Below are positions 55,595 to 64,000 of a stretch of DNA of 64,000 nt, piece after piece. The notes below the pieces were generated by a model. It made no database searches. It was not told the DNA's origin and saw nothing but the letters and a program-made list of their open reading frames with translations. Each line of letters begins with the position of its first letter. The stretch's first letter is position 1. Location of the stretch: positions 132,197,290-132,261,289 of the forward strand of contig OW121741.1 of NCBI GenBank assembly GCA_933228675.1, given 5' to 3'. Source of the DNA: Stomorhina lunata (taxonomy: Eukaryota; Arthropoda; Insecta; Diptera; Rhiniidae). A program made the position numbers and the translations under genes.

Positions 55595-56795
55595 GTAATC
55601 TAGAAATAGAACGCTAGAGCGCCTAGATGTCCCATAGTGATTTGTTAAGTCTGTCCACATGAGACCTGTTACTCTTTAATAATTTAAAGTAATAAAATGT
55701 TTAACAAATGAATTTAGATTTTTGAGAAATGGGACAAATTATTATTGTTATTGAAAGAAAAGTTAAGGGGACAGAGATGGCTGATTTAACTGCACACAAA
55801 TATTTATTTGATCCTACCGTTCTGAATGCCTATTCTATGGAATCTTTATTCCAAGCGGAGATTATGTTTTTATTCAATTTTTTTTTTTTTTAATTACGAA
55901 AAGCTAAATTTCTAGTTATAAAAATTTGATTTAATTTTAAAGCTAATTTTCTGAGAAAATTTTCAATAAATTAAAGGAATATTTTCTATGCAAATTTTAG
56001 ATAAAATTGCAAGCAAATTTATAACGAAATTTTTTTTTATACGTAAAACATTTATTCTACGAAAATTTTTAAGCAAATTTTAACTGAAGTTTTAATGAAA
56101 ATTTTGATCAATATTGATTCAAAATTTTTCTTAGAATTTTTTTTTTAAATATTCGATGAAAATATTGAACAAATTTTAAGCAAACTTTCTAAAAATAATT
56201 TGAACAAATTGAAATAATTCTTTTCTTTGAAAATTTTGAAAATGTAGCGAAAGTGTCGTAAATTTAAAAAAAAAAACGATATCTCGAAAACTAGGCCTAA
56301 TTCAAAAAGTCAGAGTCCCAAATTATCTTAAGATGGACTATCAGTTCTTAATCAACAAATACCTTCTTGCGCAGTGTAATCCATTAAAATATTGATCAAA
56401 GTTTTCCAAAAAGTTTCAATCAAACTTAAAGTAAATTTAGATCAAATCTAAACAAAATTTTAACAAGTTTTGATAAAATTTTACGAAAATTTTGACTTAA
56501 CATAAAATAAACATTTTTTGTTTTATCAAAAAACTACAATAATTAAAATTGTAATAAATTGGGATTTTAGTGCAATACATAACAGTTAAACTTTTTAATT
56601 AAATGTTTATCCTAAAATTTTGGATAAATCTTTTTAATAAATATATGGCTGCACCTGTGCCAAGTTTTTAAATAAACTTTTGTTTATTTTAATATTTTTT
56701 TGAACCCCCTTGATAGTCTTAGTCGCCAACAAAGCAAAAACAAAAGTGTGGGAAATAAAACATAAAACTGAAAAATGTTTGTGTGTTTCTGTTCA
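55595..56795. other. AT-rich spacer with solo repeat module, no gene seen
   Basis: Degenerate AAATTTT-rich DNA. At 56508-56580 lies a forward copy of the module found in the arms of the next feature: TTTTGTTTTATCAAAAAACT followed by TAGTGCAATACAT. No coding content. Confidence 0.5.
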
Positions 56796-58248
56796 GATGA
56801 TAATCTTCGCTTTACATTAAAAATTGTTGGAACCAATAATTCTTATTTATTCTGTTCCCCTAAAAAAGATATAATGTGTGGTTTTTGCTCTGTCTAGAAA
56901 TAGGGATAATTCTCCTAAAGAGATGGCCTAACCAACCATCGAAACGCGTCGAGGAACGGTTTCCCCACCAACATTTTTTGGTTTTATCAAAAAACTATTT
57001 ATTACAATAATAAATAATTGTAATAAATTGTGATCTTAGTGCAATACACTACATTAAAACTTTTTAATTCAATTTTTGATGTCCAAAATTTTTGATAAAA
57101 CTTAAAAAAAAATAGTTAGTCAAGTTTGATAAAAGCTTTTGTTTAAAATTAGATCCAAATTTTTATTGAATAATTGCTTCAAGTTTGATTAAAATTTTAC
57201 AGAAAATTTGATCCATACGTTCATGAAATTAAAATTTAGATCAAATTTAAAACAAATTTTCTATACAAGTTTAAAAAAAAAATTCCTCAAATCCGATCAA
57301 ACTTGTACAGAAAATTTTATGCAAATTTTTTTTTATGAAATTTGAATCGAATTTTATTAAAAAATGTAAATCAAATTTGAATAACATTTTTTTTTATTAA
57401 ATTTCAAGCAAAATTTTCTCTGATTTTTTTTTTTCAATTTTTGATAAAAATTTTTATACAAAAACTGTTATCAATTTTACAAAAATTTGTATCAAATTTG
57501 AATCGAATTTTATTCAACAAAGTGAAATAAATTTAAAGAAAATTTTTTATTTTTTTTTTGAAAAATTTTCTCTTGTTTTTTTTTTCAAATTTTAAGACAA
57601 ATTTTCAAAATTAAAGAAAAATTTTAATTAAAATGTGTTAAAATTTCAAGCAAGTTTTTTGAAAATTCGATCAAATTTTAGGAAATAATTCAATTTTTTT
57701 TTCATTAAAATTTTAAAATAAAAATTTGAAGAAAATTTTGTATAATAATTGAAGCTTGAAGCTAAATTTGACTTTAGTTCAAATCCAATTTCTTTTTATC
57801 AAATTCGAAGTGAATCTTATCAAATTCTAAATTTGAAGTAAATATTGAAGAAATTAAAATAAAATCTATGAAAGTGTTGACCAAATTAAAAAAAAAAACT
57901 ATAAATTTTTGGATCAAATTTATTATTGATGGTTTTGCTCAAAGTTGAAGAATATTTTTTATAAAAATTTTGATAAAAAGTGATGTATATTTTAATAATG
58001 ACGATAATCTTCATAAAATGTTTAATGTAAGTGTATTGCACTAAATCCCAATTTATAACAATTAATTATTATTGCAATAAATAGCTTTGCTAAAACCAAA
58101 ATATGTTGAGGGGGTAAGCTTTCCTAAAAGCGTTTAGATGGTTGGTTAGACCATCATCATCAAGAGGAGTAGATACCCCTAATTTTGTAAGACAAACTAA
58201 ATACGAATTATAGTGTCTTACAAAAATCAACATATAGCGAAGATTATA
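56796..58248. mobile_element. Diverged long inverted-repeat element
   Basis: The left arm (about 56796-57050) and right arm (about 58030-58248) are inverted, diverged copies. Shared blocks in order from the outside: ATAATCTTCGCT, CCTAACCAACCATC (left; TCTAACCAACCATC in right), CCAACATTTTTTGGTTTTAT (left; TCAACATATTTTGGTTTTAG in right) and TAGTGCAATACAC. Between the arms is about 1 kb of AT-rich DNA without coding capacity. Identity is roughly 75 per cent by eye, with indels. Exact ends and target duplication are not clear. Confidence 0.6.
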
Positions 58249-58949
58249 ACCTCAATTTTCTATAAAAATTTTAATCAAATCAATTAAACAAGTTTTTTTT
58301 TTTTTAATTTGCGTTAAATTTTAGGTAAACATGATAGAAAAGATTTATCTATATTTTTTTATTAAATGATAAAAGTTTTGGTCAAATTTGAAGAGGAAAT
58401 TTTCATGAAATTTGAAGGAAATTATTTTCAAATTTTCACTTAATTTTGATTAAATTTTGAGCAAAACTTAATCAAAATGTTAGAAAATTTTTTGTTTATT
58501 TTGTCCAATGTCAAAAAATTCTATGAGAATTTTATTAAAATTTGAAGTAAATTTTTTATTAAAATATTTTCTCTGTGCCGTAGAATTGTAAAAGAAATTG
58601 TTTTAATTTACCATTAATTTGCTTTAAAATTGTTTATTAAATGAAGAAAATTATTGAATTGAAAAAATTGCATAACGATTAAAAATGTAATCAATTTCTT
58701 TCGCATACCTGCGTAATTTAAAGCCTGTAAGCGAAGGAAACTTAACAAATTCTTTTAAAAATTGTAAAGTTATCAGGAATGACTTAATGATAACTTTTGG
58801 TGATACTGAATTTTTCGGATTTGTAGAATCTGATAAACCTTTTAATACTCGATCACCATTAAATAAGTTCTCCGGTTGTGATATTTGAGAGCTACTGTTC
58901 TCTCACTCTGTAAAACCTAAGAAAATTTACTACATATACGAAATTTTGC
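58249..58949. other. AT-rich spacer, no gene seen
   Basis: No supported features. Confidence 0.45.
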
Positions 58950-60330
58950 GAAAATTTATTTATAGGAAATTTTTCAAAAATTTACCATTTATAGGAAATT
59001 TTTCGAAAATTTACTATTTATAGGAACTTTTCCAAAAATTGATTATTTGTAGAATTTTTTTTCGAAAATTGACAATTTATAGGAAATTTTTCAAAAATTT
59101 ACTATTGTTCAAAAATTTACTATTTATAGGAAATTTTTTAAAAATTTAGTATTTATAGGAAATTTTTCGAAAATTTGCTATTTATAGGAAATTTTTCAAA
59201 AATTGACTATTTATAATAAATTTTTCAAAAATTTACTATTTATAGGAAATTTTTCGAAAATTTACTATATATAGGAAATTTTTTTAAAAATTTTTAAAAA
59301 TAGTAAATTTTCGAAAAAATTTCCTATTTATAGGAAATTTTTCGAAAATTTACTATTTATAGGAAATTTTTTCGAAAATTTACTATTTATAGGAAATTTT
59401 TCGAAAATTTACTATTTATAGGAAATTTTTCGAAAATTTACTACATATTTATAAGAAATTTTTCGAACATTAACTTTTTATAGAAAATTTTTAAAAATTT
59501 TACTATATATAGGAAATTTTTTTAAAAATTGACTATAGGAAATTTTTTTTAAAATTGACTATTTAAAGGAAATTTTTTTAAAAATTTACTATTTATAGAA
59601 AATCTTTCAAAAATTTACTATTTATAGGAAATTTTTCGAAAATTTACTATTTATAGGAAATTTTTTCGAAAATTTACTATTTATAGAAAATCTTTCAAAA
59701 ATTTACTATTTATAGGAAATTTTTCGAAAATTGACTATTTATAGGAAATTTTTCGAAAATTAACTTTTTATAGGAAATTTTTCAAAAATTTTCTATTTAT
59801 AGAAAATTTTTTGAAAATTTACTTTTTATTGAAAATTTTTCGAAAATTTACTATTTATAGAAAATTTTTCGAAAGTTTACTATTTAAAGGAAATTTTTCG
59901 AAAATTTGCTATTTAAAGGAAATTTTTTGAAAATTTTCTTTTTATTGAAAATTTTTCGAAAAATTACTTTTTATTGCAAATTTTTCGAAAATTTACTATT
60001 TTTAGGAAATTTTTTTGAAAATTTACTATTTATAGGAAATTTTTCGAAAATTTACTATATGTAGGAAATGTTTCGATAATTAACTTTTTATAGGAAATTT
60101 TTCAAAAATTTTCTATTTATAGGAAATTTTTCGAACATTTTCTATTTGTAGGAAATTTTTCAAAAATTTACTATTTATAGAAAATTTTTTTAAGATTTAC
60201 TATTTTTAAGAAATTTTTCGAAAATTTACTATTTATAGGAAATTTTTTGAAAATTTACTTTTTACAGGAAATTTTTCAAAAATTTACTATTTATAGTAAA
60301 TTTTTCGAAAATTTTTTATTTATAGGAATT
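58950..60330 (-). repeat. 29-bp minisatellite array, CGAAAATTTACTATTT type
   Basis: About 45 diverged copies of a 29-bp unit: ATAGGAAATTTTTCGAAAAT followed by TTACTATTT. On the opposite strand it resembles the unit of the array at 61430. Many private mutations suggest it is older. The 73-codon frame at 60247-60468 starts in the repeat. Confidence 0.95.
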
Positions 60331-61429
60331 TTTTTGTGGTTAAAATCTTTCGTTTACCAACTTTCGTCTACAAATTTAAGCCTAATACCTAACGTCCGTT
60401 TTATGGTAACAAAAAGCGATTTAAGTGTCCAAAACAATTTTAGTCAATTTATCAAAAATATTAGTTAAAGTCCAACTAGTTACATGATATTTAGAAATTA
60501 ATCTAAAGGAAATCACCAAAAATTTTTCCCCCTTCAAAAAAATAAATTCAATCCTAAATTTCAAAATTTCACGTTTAACGCTAAATATTTTAAAGCCTGA
60601 AAAAAAAAAGAAAGAAAAAAAAACGCACTATATAAATAAATATTATTTAATGCCTGTAACACATGAACATTTATTGTTTATAACTTTTGTGGCTTACAAA
60701 CTTACTGACTAACATTTACTTACATACATTTTGTACCACTCACCTGGTATTTGTGGAAAAAGAAATGAAAAAACTCACTGACTTACTGACTGATTTTCTC
60801 AAATGCACTTTTTCCTTAAAAACAAAAAAAAAAACAAAAACTGACTGGCTAAATGATTCCGCTTGTATAATAACCGAAACCAGGTACGTAACCGTAAGAG
60901 GAGGTACAAAACTGATAAAAAGTCCCTCTTTGAACTGACAAAGATTATGTGCAAAATGAAAAAAGCATGAAAAGAAAAGAGAAAGTTAAACTTAATGAAA
61001 ACGTCTCTGCTTTCAAATGAGTTAAAATCAGCCAAAGTAGACTCTCACATGCAACCGAATATTACACCCGATACTCGTACTAGACGATTTGATACATAAC
61101 TGTAATATTGGTTACTAAGGCGGCGATTATTAAATGTAATGAATGTTTTCGTAATTGATGTTTTGATGTCTGATGTATAAATTTCAAAAAAATACAAAAA
61201 TTATATGTAATTGTTCCTCTTATGAGATTCGGAATTTGGTGGAGTGAAGACTTTGTATTGGAGGATTTTGAGAGTACAAAGGTACGATCAGATTGATCAA
61301 ACCTGTTTTTTTTTTTGTCTTAACATGCAATTTATAAAATGTTTGTCGAACTTAAATTTGATTTTTAGGTTTTATGAGATTCAAATTAGATTCCTCTATA
61401 AAACCATTAAAATATTTTATTAAATTTTC
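60331..61429. other. Spacer between two related arrays, no gene seen
   Basis: About 1.1 kb of unique DNA, with CTGACTTACTGACTGA-type simple steps near 60780. Frames at 60687-60938 and 60799-61035 have no recognisable domain. Confidence 0.5.
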
Positions 61430-63190
61430 GAAAAATTTCCTCTAAATAGTAAGTTTTTGAAAATTTTCCTATAAAACGTAAATTTTTGAAAATTTTCTTA
61501 TAAAAAGTAAATTTTTGAAAAATTTCCTATAAAAAGTAAATTTTTGAAAAATTTCCTATAAAAAGTAAATTTTTGAAAAATTTCCTATAAAAAGTAAATT
61601 TTTGAAAAATTTCCTATAAAAAGTAAATTTTTGAAAAATTTCCTATAAAAAGTAAATTTTTGAAAAATTTCCTATAAAAAGTAAATTTTTGAAAAATTTC
61701 CTATAAAAAGTAAATTTTTGAAAAATTTCCTATAAAAAGTAAATTTTTGAAAAATTTCCTATAAAAAGTAAATTTTTGAAAAATTTCCCATAAAAAAAAA
61801 TTTTTTGAAGAATTTCCTATAAAAAGTTAATTTTTCAAAAATTTTCTCTAAAAAGTAAATTTTTCAAAAATTTTCTCTAAAAAGTAAATTTTTGAAAAAT
61901 TTTTTCTAAATAGTAAATTTTTGAAAAATTTCCTATAAAAAGTAAATTTTTGAAAAAAGTAAATTTTTGAAAATTTTCCTATAAAAAGTAACTTTTTGAA
62001 AAATTTCCTCTAAAAAGTAAATTTTTGAAAAATTTCCTCTAAAAAGTAAATTTTTGAAAAATTTCCTCTAAAAAGTAAATTTTTGAAAAATTTCCTCTAA
62101 AAAGTAAATTTTTGAAAAATTTCCTATAAAAAGTAAATTTTTGAAAAATTTCCTATAAAAAGTAAATTTTTGAAAAATTTCCTATAAAAAGTAAATTTTT
62201 GAAAAATTTCCTATAAAAAGTAAATTTTTGAAAAATTTCCTATAAAAAGTAAATTTTTGAAAAATTTCCTATAAAAAGTAAATTTTTGAAAAATTTCCTA
62301 TAAAAAGTAAATTTTTGAAAAATTTCCTATAAAAAGTAAATTTTTGAAAAATTTCCTATAAAAAGTAAATTTTTGAAAAATTTCCTATAAAAAGTAAATT
62401 TTTGAAAAATTTCCTATAAAAAGTAAATTTTTGAAAAATTTCCTATAAAAAGTAAATTTTTGAAAAATTTCCTATAAAAAGTAAATTTTTGAAAAATTTC
62501 CTATAAAAAGTAAATTTTTGGAAAATTTCCTATAAAAAATAAATTTTTGAAAAATTATCCTATAAAAAGTAAATTTTTGAAAAATTTCCTATAAAAAATA
62601 AATTTTTGAAAAATTTCCTATAAAAAGTAAATTTTTGAAAAATTTCCTATAAAAAGTAAATTTTTGAAAAATTTCCCATAAAAAGTAAATTTTTGAAAAA
62701 TTTCCTATAAAAGGTAAATGTTTTAAAAATTTCCTATAAAAAGTAAATTTTTGAAAAATTTCCTATAAAAAGTAAATTTTTGAAAAATTTCCTATAAAAA
62801 GTAAATTTTTGAAAAATTTCCTATAAAAAGTAAATTTTTGAAAAATTTCCTATAAAAAGTAAATTTTTGAAAAACTTCCTCTAAAAAGTAAATTTTTGAA
62901 AAATTTCCTCTAAAAAGTAAATTTTTAAAAAATTTCCTATAAAAAGTAAATTTTTGAAAAATTTCCTATAAAAAGTAAATTTTTGAAAAATTTCCTATAA
63001 AAAGTAAAATCTTGAAAAATTTCCTATAAAAAGTAAATTTTTGAAAAATTTCCTCTAAAAAGTAAATTTTTGAAAAATTTCCTCTAAAAAGTAAATTTTT
63101 GAAAAATTTCCTCTAAAAAGTAAATTTTTAAAAATTTCCTATAAAAAGTAAATTTTTGAAAAATTTCCTTTTAAGAGTAAATTTTTTAAA
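61430..63190 (+). repeat. 29-bp minisatellite array, AGTAAATTTTTG type
   Basis: About 60 copies of a 29-bp unit: CCTATAAAAAGTAAATTTTT followed by GAAAAATTT. Largely homogeneous, with CCTCT variants in blocks (about 61990-62100, 62880-62910, 63040-63120). It shares TTTTTGAAAAATTTCCTATA with the 31-bp array at 19500, which differs mainly by ATAGG in place of GT. Confidence 0.97.
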
Positions 63191-64000
63191 AATTAAAAAT
63201 CATTCCATCAAATTTTCAGTATTTTTTGTCAATTGTTTTTTTTTTTTAAATAAAGTCTTCATGTGTTGTCCATTCGAGAATACTATTACACCAACAGAGA
63301 TATTTGAGAAAATATTCCAAATCCCATTGAAAGCGATTTTTTAAAAATGTGCAGATAATGTGGTACAGAATCTGTTGGTAATCCCGATTTAATTTATTAT
63401 TATTTCATTTCATTTGTTTCAGACACGTATAAAGAAAAATTCAAGTTAATTAAAAACAATAAACGTTTTCTCTACAGAGTTAGGTATACTATAACAGCTG
63501 CCCTAATAGCTTACCTAAATCGGTCTACAGACTATTTCGAGTTTCCTCTTTAACTTTTACCACCACCATTGGCGAAGGGCATATACTATTCGGCAAAGTC
63601 CAATTTAGCACTCTAGCTTGTTTTTTTCTATTCCTTTAAAATCTGTTTAAAATAAAATTTTCATTTTTTTGTGCATCCCATACGGAAACATTTCCAGATC
63701 TACAGAATTCTATTAGTTTTAATTTCTCTTTTTGTTTTGGTGGATTGCCAAAAAATTATTACATTAAAATAAATGATGTTTTGCCCAAATGTGTTCAAGA
63801 AGATTAAAAATATAGAAACATTTTGAGACACACAAACAACACTCGAACAAATGGAGTTTAAAAAATCTTTTGGGAGCTATTTTTAAAGTTAAATGCAAAT
63901 TTGTTTTCGGTGCAAGTCACATTTTCCCTGAGAACACGGAAAATGTAATAATAACCAATAAATAATAAACATACAGTGTGTTAAGAAATTTATAGTACAA
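63191..64000. other. Spacer with a short interspersed-repeat end, no gene seen
   Basis: At about 63550-63625, TTACCACCACCATTGGCGAA is followed by GGGCATATACTATTCGGCAA and AGCACTCTAGCTTG. This is similar in design to the right end of the TTTATACCC repeats (GTGGTGAAGGGTATCGTATG, ACTATAGCACTTTCTTAC), suggesting a relic of that or a sister family. No gene is supported to the end of the window. Confidence 0.45.

Noticed and set aside
1..64000. tRNA, rRNA or snRNA genes
   Set aside because: No cloverleaf-like A/B box pairs or conserved rRNA/snRNA sequence noticed on either strand; a covariance-model scan would be decisive.

Overview
The window looks like nuclear DNA of a higher (calyptrate) fly, most likely a blow fly or close relative. 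This is inferred from very high A+T content, short fly-type introns (60-63 bp) next to longer ones, two genes whose encoded proteins are typical of Diptera, relics of mariner-type and non-LTR elements, and interspersed repeats of a kind common in muscoid genomes. Nothing bacterial, viral or organellar was seen.

Only two convincing protein-coding genes are present, both on the plus strand in the first 16 kb. The first (6605-8416, three exons) encodes a 517-residue UDP-glycosyltransferase with signal peptide, donor-binding signature, C-terminal membrane anchor and a KXKXX-type ER tail. The second (11033-15785, four exons) encodes a 540-residue sterol carrier protein X: a peroxisomal 3-ketoacyl-CoA thiolase fused to an SCP2 lipid-binding domain and ending in the peroxisome signal AKL. 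Both belong to lipid or small-molecule metabolism, but nothing in the sequence shows joint regulation. Their side-by-side order may be conserved with Drosophila.

Everything else is repeat and transposon debris. About a quarter of the window is AT-rich minisatellite in eleven arrays with 22-35 bp units: 1-2420, 4560-6200, 8580-9800, 12360-13540 (inside ScpX intron 1), 19490-22370, 41260-42960, 44105-45660, 46600-47420, 49565-50640, 58950-60330 and 61430-63190. Several are related, and some lie in opposite orientation. A different tandem repeat with higher-order structure fills 23670-25890, and a ~131-bp repeat occurs as three clusters in both orientations (26060, 28365, 48945).

Recognisable mobile elements are a LOA/jockey-like RT relic (3011-3700), a 5'-truncated LINE with one stop in its RT (34337-35815), two further LINE fragments (31859-32042, 37391-38120), four mariner-type transposase relics (9823, 30143, 31327, 37325), and a hAT-type MITE with a perfect 8-bp target duplication (16503-16849). 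There are also several fold-back structures.

The most striking object is a 3931-bp near-perfect palindrome at 51659-55589. It has two 1611-bp arms around a 709-bp spacer, termini CACAGTGG...CCACTGTG, and 5-bp direct flanks TGTCG on both sides. These are the hallmarks of a Transib-type (RAG-related) transposon, here with no transposase. The second most notable is the 2.9-kb minisatellite at 19490-22370, which lies exactly between mariner-like terminal inverted repeats.
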